Of a stretch of 64,000 nucleotides of DNA, positions 1-7,070 are shown in pieces. The position numbers and the translations under genes were made by a program. Position 1 is the stretch's first letter. Each line of letters begins with the position of its first letter. The notes under the pieces are model-generated. The model was not told the DNA's origin. It worked only from the letters and a program-made list of their open reading frames with translations, and did not search any database. The DNA is from Kyrpidia spormannii (lineage in GTDB: Bacteria; Bacillota; Bacilli; Kyrpidiales; Kyrpidiaceae): the NCBI RefSeq assembly GCF_002804065.1, contig NZ_CP024955.1, forward strand, positions 2,170,001 to 2,234,000, written 5' to 3'.

Positions 1-380
1 ATTCCCGCTGCGTCCACCAACACCATACGGGCAACTCGGTCCGGGTGGGTGGCAGCCAGGACAATGCCGATCCGCCCCCCGAAGGAATGTCCGATCACGT
101 GAGCTCTAGAAATACCAACATGTTTCATAAATTCCAGCACGAACTTCGCATAATCCCCCACTCCCCAAGTTGAAGGGGGAGGAGCGCTCTCTCCAAATCC
201 TGGAAGGTCCGGGACGAGAACCCGATATCCCTGAGCCAGACGATCGGTCACCGGCCGGAAACTTTCGGCCCGCCCGCCCCACCCGTGAAGGAGGAGCACG
301 GGAAATCCCTCCCCGCGATCCTCATAACTGATTCGCAAGCCGCCGAGATCCACTTGCACATTGATCCACACCTTTGCCAT
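1..380 (-). CDS. alpha/beta hydrolase fold protein (3' part missing)
   Basis: Reading down from the ATG at 380, the translation starts MAKVWINVQVDLG and gives an alpha/beta hydrolase N-terminal half. Visible are the oxyanion-type motif LLLHGWGG, the loop VPDLPGFGES and the nucleophile elbow GHSFGG with its Ser. The gene runs off the left edge after about 126 residues, so the catalytic Asp and His are not seen. Family members are soluble esterases, lipases or C–C hydrolases; the substrate cannot be inferred. It is separated from the next minus-strand gene by a terminator. Confidence 0.85.
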   Translation of the reverse strand, partial: MAKVWINVQVDLGGLRISYEDRGEGFPVLLLHGWGGRAESFRPVTDRLAQGYRVLVPDLPGFGESAPPPSTWGVGDYAKFVLEFMKHVGISRAHVIGHSFGGRIGIVLAATHPDRVARMVLVDAAG

Positions 381-461
381 GGTCACAGGAAGTCAGTTTA
401 CTCTATTCATCACACCCCCGAGATTCGGCCTGTCCGGGGTCCCGACTGCCAGTATACCATG

Positions 462-491
462 AAAAAAGGACCTGCCGGGCCATCCCCGGTC
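462..491 (-). terminator. rho-independent terminator
   Basis: On the minus strand a GC-rich stem (CCGGG/CCCGG, with alternative GACC/GGTC outer pairing) is followed shortly by six Ts. It begins at the stop codon of the 53-aa ORF upstream and would end transcripts of the envelope cluster. Confidence 0.6.
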
Positions 492-651
492 AAGTCCCCA
501 GACAATAAATGCACTCGCAAAATGGACCGTGCTGTTGATCAGGAGATTCTGTCGAGACCGCCTCCGGGGCGTCTCCTGCCTTCTCCCCGGCTGCCGATGG
601 ATCCCGGTTATCAGACCCGGGATCCGGCTTGCTCTTCCCGCGGCCATTCAC
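490..651 (-). CDS. small hypothetical protein, Cys-containing C-terminus
   Basis: This is a 53-codon ORF starting at GTG 651 behind a very strong ribosome site (GGAGGGAGGGG, about 6 nt spacing). The product is hydrophilic and Gly/Pro/Asp-rich and ends in a Cys cluster, FCECIYCLGT. A terminator with a T6 run begins at its stop codon, which argues that the region is transcribed on this strand. No family is recognised and no membrane segment is visible. It may be translated with the Pro/Ser-rich gene upstream. It could also be a fortuitous ORF in GC-rich DNA. Confidence 0.4.
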   Translation of the reverse strand: MNGRGKSKPDPGSDNRDPSAAGEKAGDAPEAVSTESPDQQHGPFCECIYCLGT

Positions 652-799
652 TTTGCGCCCCTCCCTCCTGCAGTTATAAGCCAGGATATACAAACGAACC
701 TGGTTTCATGCGGAAGGACGCAAAGTCTTCACAGGAATGTCACGGCGCAACAGAGCCCACCAGAACCCCGACTCACTTCGACCTTCGCCCTCGGGCAGA

Positions 800-2296
800 T
801 CAGGGGAGGGAGAGACTTTTCGCCAAACTGCTTAGCAGATGGCTGATGGTCCCGCCTAGGCCTCCGGATCGAGAAGAAGCCGAACCGGCGGATGCTGTGG
901 AAGACGAGGAGGACACTGACGTGCCTCCAGAGGATGGATGAGCATCCGCTGAGCTCTGAGGTGAAGCACTGGACCTCGCCGCCGGTGAACCCCAAGATGT
1001 CCCCCGGACAGCACTCGAATCTCTCCCGACGGACGCCGGTGTGGATCGAGTCTCGGAATGCGCTGGCCCAGTGTGCCCCGTCGACACCCCACCTCTGTCC
1101 TTGGAAGTGTTCCCCACGGAAAGAATTTCGTCCATCCACTGCCGCACATCTCCGACGGGACTTACCGGTGAACGATTCGCACCGTCTCCCGGAGCGGGCA
1201 CCCGGGATTGTTCGGACCGGGAAAGTAGCCCGTCGGGGGTTGGCGCCATCGCCTTTTGCCCGGGAACGTCGGCTGGACTTTGAGCCGTCGGATCGAACGG
1301 AAGCATCGGAAAAAGTTCGGCATTCTTTTCGGGAACAAGGGCATCTAAAACCTGGCCGAACAATGAATCGGGCAACGACCCCGCTTCCATGCGCGGCACG
1401 CTGGGGCCAGTTTTGCCACCGGGCTCTGGTTTCCCAAGTTCCGGATGATCCGGTAAAGTCAGCAGATCGTGTAACACCGGTAGACTGGGCAAAGCTGGTA
1501 GTCCGGGTAAGACCGGCAGAGTAATCACGGCAACAGGAGGATTTGGTACCGTCGGCGGCTCCGGAATTGGAACGGATGTCGGCGGGTTGGCACTCCCTTC
1601 CGGAACTGTCGGTATGGGCGGTTGGGCCGGTTTGGGTAGCTCGGGTAGCTCGGGAACGGATGGCCGAGGTGGCGCGGGGGGTGCTGTAGCGCCGCTACGA
1701 TGAGACCCGCCGTAACTGCTCGGAAAAGGCCAGGGGTTCGTGGATGAGTGAAAAGCTGGCCGACCTACATTGCCCGAACGTGCATTTTCCCCAGAGGCCC
1801 CGCTTCCCGCTGGCACCGACGCCGGGTTCCCATTAGACGCACTGAGAGACGAAGCCGCCGTGCCCCGAGACCCTGGGAGTGGGTTGTATGCAAAATCCGA
1901 ACCAGGCCAGCCAACCATTCGCAAAGTTCCAATAAACACCGCCCAACCTGTGCCCCCTTCCGGGCGGCCCAGCCACCCGAGGGCCCCGAAGCCTCCGTCC
2001 GCGCCAGACGCATCCTCCTCTTTGACGCCCTCCCTACCGCGGCTAGTCAGCGAACCGGGCTGTCCAGACGAAATCGGAGCCCACGGCGTACCCGACCGAA
2101 GTACCGGAACTGCAGCAGCGAGAATGGGAGGAGATTTTGCGGATGCCGCCGTCGAGACGTCCGGTCGTTGTCTAGTTACAAGCAGTGATATCATCTCTCC
2201 CACGGTTTGCGGGTTTCCTGGGCTACTTGGCCAAGGACACAACGCCACGCCTATACCCAACACCCCTGCTCCCATCACCCATTGCCAACCTCGCAC
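800..2296 (-). CDS. Pro/Ser-rich exported or membrane-anchored hypothetical protein
   Basis: The product is 498 aa. It starts at GTG 2296, with GGAGGAG about 9 nt upstream deciding the start. Residues 3–20 form one hydrophobic segment (MGAGVLGIGVAL), which could be a signal sequence or N-terminal anchor. The rest is low-complexity: a Pro-rich stretch with PELPELPKP-type repeats near the middle, then Ser-rich sequence. It ends in a Leu-rich tail (HLLSSLAKSLSLP) resembling the tail of the exported protein encoded at 2985–4082. No enzymatic domain is recognised. Composition and context suggest a cell-wall or surface protein; that is inference. Several antisense ORFs over it are GC-driven shadows. 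Confidence 0.6.
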   Translation of the reverse strand: MRGWQWVMGAGVLGIGVALCPWPSSPGNPQTVGEMISLLVTRQRPDVSTAASAKSPPILAAAVPVLRSGTPWAPISSGQPGSLTSRGREGVKEEDASGADGGFGALGWLGRPEGGTGWAVFIGTLRMVGWPGSDFAYNPLPGSRGTAASSLSASNGNPASVPAGSGASGENARSGNVGRPAFHSSTNPWPFPSSYGGSHRSGATAPPAPPRPSVPELPELPKPAQPPIPTVPEGSANPPTSVPIPEPPTVPNPPVAVITLPVLPGLPALPSLPVLHDLLTLPDHPELGKPEPGGKTGPSVPRMEAGSLPDSLFGQVLDALVPEKNAELFPMLPFDPTAQSPADVPGQKAMAPTPDGLLSRSEQSRVPAPGDGANRSPVSPVGDVRQWMDEILSVGNTSKDRGGVSTGHTGPAHSETRSTPASVGRDSSAVRGTSWGSPAARSSASPQSSADAHPSSGGTSVSSSSSTASAGSASSRSGGLGGTISHLLSSLAKSLSLP

Positions 2297-2576
2297 GCAA
2301 CCTCTCCTCCCGTCTCGTTTTTCTCTTGGACTTTAAACCAAGTTTCCCTTTGATTTCCTCCCTGATTGTATCAATATCTCCAACTGGACTTCCAACCCGC
2401 TGAGTGGCGAAAGAGCGGCAAGCCGTCCACCGGACTCTCTTGCTCGACTTCTCATGCCGATTTCGGGTATTTTACTCATCCGCCCCATACGGAGGTTGTT
2501 ACACAATCGCAGACCTGTTATCCCTTTTTTACTTTGGCTTCGCGCCCGACCGCCAAACTCCGGGCCGCCTGCACCT
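2297..2576 (-). other. 280-nt intergenic stretch, possible leader
   Basis: No convincing gene lies here. A 101-aa minus-strand frame at 2333–2638 overlaps the next real gene and has no family resemblance. On the minus strand TACAAT (2365–2370) with TTGGAA 19 nt upstream (2390–2395) is a weak promoter candidate for the Pro/Ser-rich gene. The transcript between the two genes could fold, but I recognise no riboswitch consensus. Confidence 0.3.
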
Positions 2577-2963
2577 TCAGCGGTCGAGGGAATCGATCTT
2601 GGGCATGCTCCCAGATTCCATGCCTCCCGCCAACTCATCGAGCCGTGCCTGAATGGCCTGCAACTCCGCTTCTATTTTTTGAAACCTCCGTTCCAGGCGC
2701 TGCTCGAGCGCCTCCCATTTTGAATGGTCCGAGCGGGCAACTCGACTGCGTTGAATGCGCTCGAAAAGAAGCAGCAAGCTCGGATCCTGAAGAACCACGT
2801 CCATCAAAGCGTCGGCAAAGGTTTCGCGATACCCGGGCATGCCGTGATCCTTACCGTAAAGCAAATGTTTTTGCAGCAATTTATCAATCCGCGGATTATG
2901 GGGACCTCCGCTTTGCCGATAAAAAGCTTCAATACGCGCTTCCATCGTCATCTTCTTATCCAT
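2577..2963 (-). CDS. hypothetical protein with C-terminal coiled coil
   Basis: The product is 128 aa, from ATG 2963 with GGAGG 7 nt upstream. The N-terminal two thirds is helical and charged (MDKKMTMEARIEAFYRQ). Residues about 85–115 form a heptad-rich coiled coil (LEQRLERRFQKIEAELQAIQ). There is no signal peptide or membrane segment, so it is probably cytoplasmic or peripherally attached. It lies 21 nt downstream of the exported-protein gene of the DUF6230/DUF6114 set and is likely its last cistron. Family not recognised. Confidence 0.65.
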   Translation of the reverse strand: MDKKMTMEARIEAFYRQSGGPHNPRIDKLLQKHLLYGKDHGMPGYRETFADALMDVVLQDPSLLLLFERIQRSRVARSDHSKWEALEQRLERRFQKIEAELQAIQARLDELAGGMESGSMPKIDSLDR

Positions 2964-2984
2964 GGCGCAACCTCCACAATCGAT

Positions 2985-4082
2985 TCACCGCCCGCCAAGC
3001 AGGGAGCGGAGCAAGGAATCCAGTCCCGACGTACCGTTTATGGAGCCGGCGGGAGCGGGGCTTTCGGCAGGTGCCTCGTCGGTGGACTGAGCCGGAGATT
3101 GTTCCACCGTGCCTCCCGGCTGCGGCCCGGTGAACGGATGAGACGTCCCACCCACCGGGGTCCTGTCACCCGAGAATGGCAAAAGTTCCGGCGGCATGCC
3201 CAGGGCGGGCGGCATCCGTTCCCCCATCGCCGGCTCAGTGCCCGGAGATTGTTCCTGAGGGGGACCTCCCGAGGCTCCAGATCCGGCGGAACCCTGTCCG
3301 CGGGGTGGCAAGGGTCTCCAGGCCAGGCTGAAATCAGAAGGACTGGGTGCGGGAGTCCCGGGCCCACCCGATGTCCCGCCATGCTCCCCGTCCCTGGCGG
3401 GGACGCTGCCATTCACTTCTGTTCCGGAACCCGAACCGGGGTTGGCGGTGGTGGATTTTCCCCGGGCGTCTTTCGCTTCGGTTCCTATGCCTGACCCTGA
3501 CAGAATTCCGTTGATCAGGTCCGCAAGACCCTGGCCGTTCACGGGCGCCAAAGTGCGCAAATCGAGCAGGGGCGCGGTACCTTGGTCAGGCACCGTGGGC
3601 TCCGTCTTCAGTACCATAGAAGGCAAAGAAACCTGGGCAGCAGTCAGTCGGTCACACCGGAGATACACATCGGTCAAGGTCAATCCCGGAACCCTGACGT
3701 CCAGTTTCAACCCCACTCCCCGCATGCCCAGCGCCGTTACGTCTGCCGTGAGATCCGTGAGCTCCACCGGTCCAGGACTGTCGATGCCAAGCCCCCAACT
3801 GGTTCCGCCCAGCGCCTGATTTCGAATGAGACGCATCCCGTACGCGGTCGCATGGGCGATATACAAACGAATCACCACACCACCATCCGAGCCCTGGGCC
3901 AGGGTCGGGAGCAGCCCTTCGGCGGTGATCCGGGCGGCCCGCACCACGACTCCCCCATCCCCCGCAGGAGAAGATGCCAGTACCCCGAGTGGGGGCACCG
4001 CAGCCTGGGCAGCTGGAACCCCGATCCCCAGCGCCATCGCGGCCGTAAGCCCCATAAACCACCGTCCTCTTCTCCTAGTCAT
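2985..4082 (-). CDS. exported hypothetical protein of the DUF6230/DUF6114 cluster
   Basis: The product is 365 aa. The ATG at 4082 was chosen because it overlaps the stop of the upstream gene (ATGA) and opens a classic signal peptide: MTRRRGR, then a hydrophobic core, then AAQAA-V. The mature N-terminal 150 residues alternate short hydrophobic strands (VVVRAARITAEGLL, VELTDLTADVTALGMRG), suggesting a beta-rich fold. The C-terminal half is Pro/Gly/Ser-rich and disordered and ends SLLRSLLGGR. Translational coupling to the DUF6114-like gene implies a joint role at the cell envelope. Function unknown. Confidence 0.7.
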   Translation of the reverse strand: MTRRRGRWFMGLTAAMALGIGVPAAQAAVPPLGVLASSPAGDGGVVVRAARITAEGLLPTLAQGSDGGVVIRLYIAHATAYGMRLIRNQALGGTSWGLGIDSPGPVELTDLTADVTALGMRGVGLKLDVRVPGLTLTDVYLRCDRLTAAQVSLPSMVLKTEPTVPDQGTAPLLDLRTLAPVNGQGLADLINGILSGSGIGTEAKDARGKSTTANPGSGSGTEVNGSVPARDGEHGGTSGGPGTPAPSPSDFSLAWRPLPPRGQGSAGSGASGGPPQEQSPGTEPAMGERMPPALGMPPELLPFSGDRTPVGGTSHPFTGPQPGGTVEQSPAQSTDEAPAESPAPAGSINGTSGLDSLLRSLLGGR

Positions 4083-4579
4083 CGAAACCACCGATTCCAC
4101 ATCCCGTCCGCGGGCAACGTCACTGCTCCCCCCGCCGACGCAGATCCGGCACCCGCATCTTCGGAAGTGGCCCGGTCTTTCGGACTCCAGGCCACGCACA
4201 GAGCTCCCCCAATGATACCGAGCAACATGCCGATGATCATCCCGCCAAGGGCTCCGATGATCGACAGAATCGATACGATGATCGCAAAAACGCCGAGAAG
4301 CCTAACGTAACGCGGCATGATCCAACCCACCACGCCACAGGCGAGCACCAAAGATCCAAACAGGAGTCCGGCGAATGCAAAACTGCCGGGCACGAAAGCC
4401 AACCAGTACAAATTGGCTGGAATCCAAACGATGAGAAGCCCCGCCAGCGTAACGAGGGTCAACCCCGCCCGGGGCCGTCGGCGCATCGCTCTGATCTCGG
4501 GTCTGTTTTTCGCCCGCGCGCGATCTCCGTCACCTGGTGAGTCCCCTTCCCTCGGCCTCACATCCATCCCCTCTACCAC
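4079..4579 (-). CDS. DUF6114-like integral membrane protein
   Basis: The product is 166 aa, from GTG 4579 behind GAGGAGGGGG. A charged cytoplasmic N-terminus of about 35 residues precedes four hydrophobic helices. The last carries the Gly-rich stretch GGMIIGMLLGIIGGALCVAW followed by SP. That layout matches what I recall of actinobacterial DUF6114 proteins, which are small four-helix membrane proteins encoded beside DUF6230 proteins. The same partner precedes it here by 13 nt. Biochemical function is unknown. The gene overlaps the downstream exported-protein gene by 4 nt. Confidence 0.7.
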   Translation of the reverse strand: MVEGMDVRPREGDSPGDGDRARAKNRPEIRAMRRRPRAGLTLVTLAGLLIVWIPANLYWLAFVPGSFAFAGLLFGSLVLACGVVGWIMPRYVRLLGVFAIIVSILSIIGALGGMIIGMLLGIIGGALCVAWSPKDRATSEDAGAGSASAGGAVTLPADGMWNRWFR

Positions 4580-4592
4580 GGCGCCCCCCTCC

Positions 4593-5141
4593 TCACTGGC
4601 TCGGGTTTAATTCAAACTGCATGACCATGCCGGGCAACGAAATGCTGTTGGCAAAGAGATAATGGCCCTCGATTACCGGCTTGTTTAAGACAATGGAACT
4701 CGCGCCCATGGAAAATTTCTTAGTGGGATCCGTGTCGTTGTGTTCCGCCACCTCCAATTTGGTGAAGGACCCGTCGCTGCTGAGCCGGCTTAAATCCAGG
4801 GTCAAGCCAGACGCTTTGACGTCCCCGGCAGCGGTGATCAACACCCGGACCCGACCCTTGCCGGGCATGTCGATATCTTTGTACAGTTTCATGCCCTTGA
4901 TGGTCGCATCCAGGGTGGAAGCCCCCTGGGGCACCACACTCGATTCACTGCTCTCTCCGATTTTCGGTAGGAGTTTAAAGTTCGTTACGTCGATCTGGTC
5001 CGCCTCAATATAAAAGCTCCCGATTCCCGCAACCGGTACCGCCAGGGCTACCCCGCCTTTCCAAATCCCGAACACCAGAGCAAACAACAAAGCCAGCGCC
5101 CCGCTCATGCTGTAAAGAAACCATTTCCACCGGTATCCCAC
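4593..5141 (-). CDS. DUF6230-like exported or anchored protein
   Basis: The product is 182 aa, from GTG 5141 with GGAGGGAG upstream. One N-terminal hydrophobic helix (residues about 7–35) is followed by a beta-rich extracytoplasmic domain. Its motifs, GSFYIEADQIDVTNF and LDLSRLSSDGSFTKLEV, resemble the 'VSADKL..GF' and 'VDVAQLSGDATFKNIEIG' blocks I recall from actinobacterial DUF6230. It is the first cistron of a tight set (DUF6230, DUF6114, exported protein, coiled coil). This actinobacterial gene pair in a Firmicute is unusual. The assignment is from memory of family motifs, not a search. Confidence 0.7.
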   Translation of the reverse strand: MGYRWKWFLYSMSGALALLFALVFGIWKGGVALAVPVAGIGSFYIEADQIDVTNFKLLPKIGESSESSVVPQGASTLDATIKGMKLYKDIDMPGKGRVRVLITAAGDVKASGLTLDLSRLSSDGSFTKLEVAEHNDTDPTKKFSMGASSIVLNKPVIEGHYLFANSISLPGMVMQFELNPSQ

Positions 5142-5254
5142 CTGTTCTCCCTCCGATCTCTCGTCAATCTCCTGGGATCATCGAGTCCATCGGGCCCGGC
5201 CGTCTTGGAGAGAGCCAGACCTTTTTGCCCTCAGCCCAAGCCCCTTCGCTCGCG

Positions 5255-7006
5255 TCACCCCTGTCGCCGGGAGCGAAAGGCACTCCACAGCACCCCCAAC
5301 GCCAGCACGGCGGATCCCCAGAGCACAGCTGCCGCGAGACCTCTCCCGCCGGGCACGACAGCGAGCCCTGCGGGACCGGAACTGACAAGCACCGCTCCCC
5401 CAACGAAAAATCCTGCGGACATCAGGCCGAGGGTGAATCGACTGACCATCCGGTTGGTGGAGCGGACGACATCCGGGGACAGCCGGCCTTCCACCACCAA
5501 CTTCAGGTCGTTCCACACGAGGCGATCGAGAATCTTATTCAGCCTGCGGGGGAGAGTGCCGATCAGTTTTGCGGTTTCCGACACGAGGCTGGCGTTGGCG
5601 CGGTAATTGAACCGCCTGCCCAGCCACCGGCGCAGAATCTGCACATCGGCGCTTTCCACCACTGTGTGATAGGTGATCTCGGGACAAAGCCACCGGGCGG
5701 TCCCTTCTGCCGCTGAAAACCCCTTGGCCCAAAGCGCCAATCCGTTGGGAATTCGGCAAGCATTTTTCATGCCGATGGTGATGATTTGAATCACCATATT
5801 GCCCCAGTTGTACCGACTGGCCTGCTCGCTGTTGACATAGTGAATCAACATCGAACGCAACTGGTCTTTTAGATGAATCGGATTCGTGTACACCGTCGGC
5901 TGAATGATGTCCAGGGCGGCCTCGGCGGCATCTTCCGCTTGGTTCAACCGACAGTGCAACAACATCCGAAAAATCGCTTCAGTATGCAGGCTATCCATCC
6001 GTCCCACCATGCCCCAATCGAGCATGACCGCTTTCCTGCTGTGCCGGTCGATCATGATGTTGGAACCGTGGGGATCAGCGTGATAAAATCCTTCGACAAA
6101 CGTTTTTATATAATAATGCGCCAAATCCACCATGCGCGTAAATCTCTCTTCAAAATCCAAAAAATCGACGGGAAATTCCTTGAGATTCCATCCATCGATA
6201 TATTCCATGACCAACACGTGCTCGGTAACTTCGTAAATGGTCGGTACGTGCAAAGTTTCAAATTCAGCGGCGATTCGTCGGTGCTCCTCCATATTTCGCG
6301 CTTCAATTCGCATATCGAGCTCGTTCTTCGAACTGCTGTAATAGTCGTCGATCAGCCCGGGCAAGTCCACGGACGCAGCCAGTCGCGGAGGCAGGCGCCG
6401 TTGGATGCGGCGCACTAGCCTTCGGATAATCGCGATATCCGTTTGAAAAAGGTCGCCCACTAAAGGGCGCACGACTTTCACCGCACATAAGCGACCATCT
6501 TTGAGCTTTGCCTTGTACACTTGGGCAAGGGACGCCGAGCCGATGGGGTCCGGATCAATCCATTCAAAGGTATCCAAACCCCCGGGAAGTTCGTCCTCCA
6601 TGACCGCGGCCAAATACGGAAAAGGCATCGGTGGCACTTCGTCCAGGAGTTCCGCCAACTCCTGGGTAATGGGTTCCGGGATCAGCTCTTGGCGGGTGAC
6701 CAGCACCTGACCCAGTTTAATAAAGGTGGGCCCCAGCTCTTCAAACACCAAACGCAACCGCCGACCAATCTGGCGAAGTTCGTCCTCCTCTGCCCGGGCA
6801 CGTCGGCCGAAAAGGCGGAGTCGGCCCCGGTCCTGGAACAGATGGAGAAGACCGTGTTTGGACAGAGCCCGGGCGATGGCCCGATACCGCCGTCCCCTGG
6901 TGATCCCCGCCCGCATCGCGGAAATCCGTCGGGATATCTCTTCTTTCTCTTCGAGGCTCAGTGCATGGATAGGGGCCCGCACGTATTCCGCCGACATCGT
7001 CCCCAT
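5255..7006 (-). CDS. ABC1/AarF/UbiB family protein kinase-like protein
   Basis: The product is 583 aa. The ATG at 7006 was chosen because AAGGAGGAGAGG sits just upstream; the open frame continues further but lacks a ribosome site. Family marks are all present: KLGQ (about 97–100) in the N-terminal extension, an Ala-rich nucleotide loop GSASLAQVY (about 156–164), the AVKV lysine (about 177), HADPHGSN (about 309–316) and LDWG (about 329–332) as catalytic and metal loops. Two C-terminal hydrophobic helices anchor it in the membrane. Relatives act in quinone or isoprenoid lipid homeostasis as atypical ATPases or kinases. The role here is unknown; it sits between two envelope gene sets. Confidence 0.9.
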   Translation of the reverse strand: MGTMSAEYVRAPIHALSLEEKEEISRRISAMRAGITRGRRYRAIARALSKHGLLHLFQDRGRLRLFGRRARAEEDELRQIGRRLRLVFEELGPTFIKLGQVLVTRQELIPEPITQELAELLDEVPPMPFPYLAAVMEDELPGGLDTFEWIDPDPIGSASLAQVYKAKLKDGRLCAVKVVRPLVGDLFQTDIAIIRRLVRRIQRRLPPRLAASVDLPGLIDDYYSSSKNELDMRIEARNMEEHRRIAAEFETLHVPTIYEVTEHVLVMEYIDGWNLKEFPVDFLDFEERFTRMVDLAHYYIKTFVEGFYHADPHGSNIMIDRHSRKAVMLDWGMVGRMDSLHTEAIFRMLLHCRLNQAEDAAEAALDIIQPTVYTNPIHLKDQLRSMLIHYVNSEQASRYNWGNMVIQIITIGMKNACRIPNGLALWAKGFSAAEGTARWLCPEITYHTVVESADVQILRRWLGRRFNYRANASLVSETAKLIGTLPRRLNKILDRLVWNDLKLVVEGRLSPDVVRSTNRMVSRFTLGLMSAGFFVGGAVLVSSGPAGLAVVPGGRGLAAAVLWGSAVLALGVLWSAFRSRRQG

Positions 7007-7070
7007 GGCCGTCCTCTCCTCCTTTCCGGTACACCGTGAAGCCCGGGGGCGAAAAGCCCCCGGACATTCC

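Noticed and set aside
2297-2576. Possible riboswitch (c-di-GMP, c-di-AMP or SAM type)
   Set aside because: None of the conserved core motifs of those classes could be matched by eye; kept only as an unexplained leader.
2333-2638. 101-aa minus-strand ORF between two real genes
   Set aside because: Overlaps the coiled-coil gene, has no good ribosome site and no recognisable domain.
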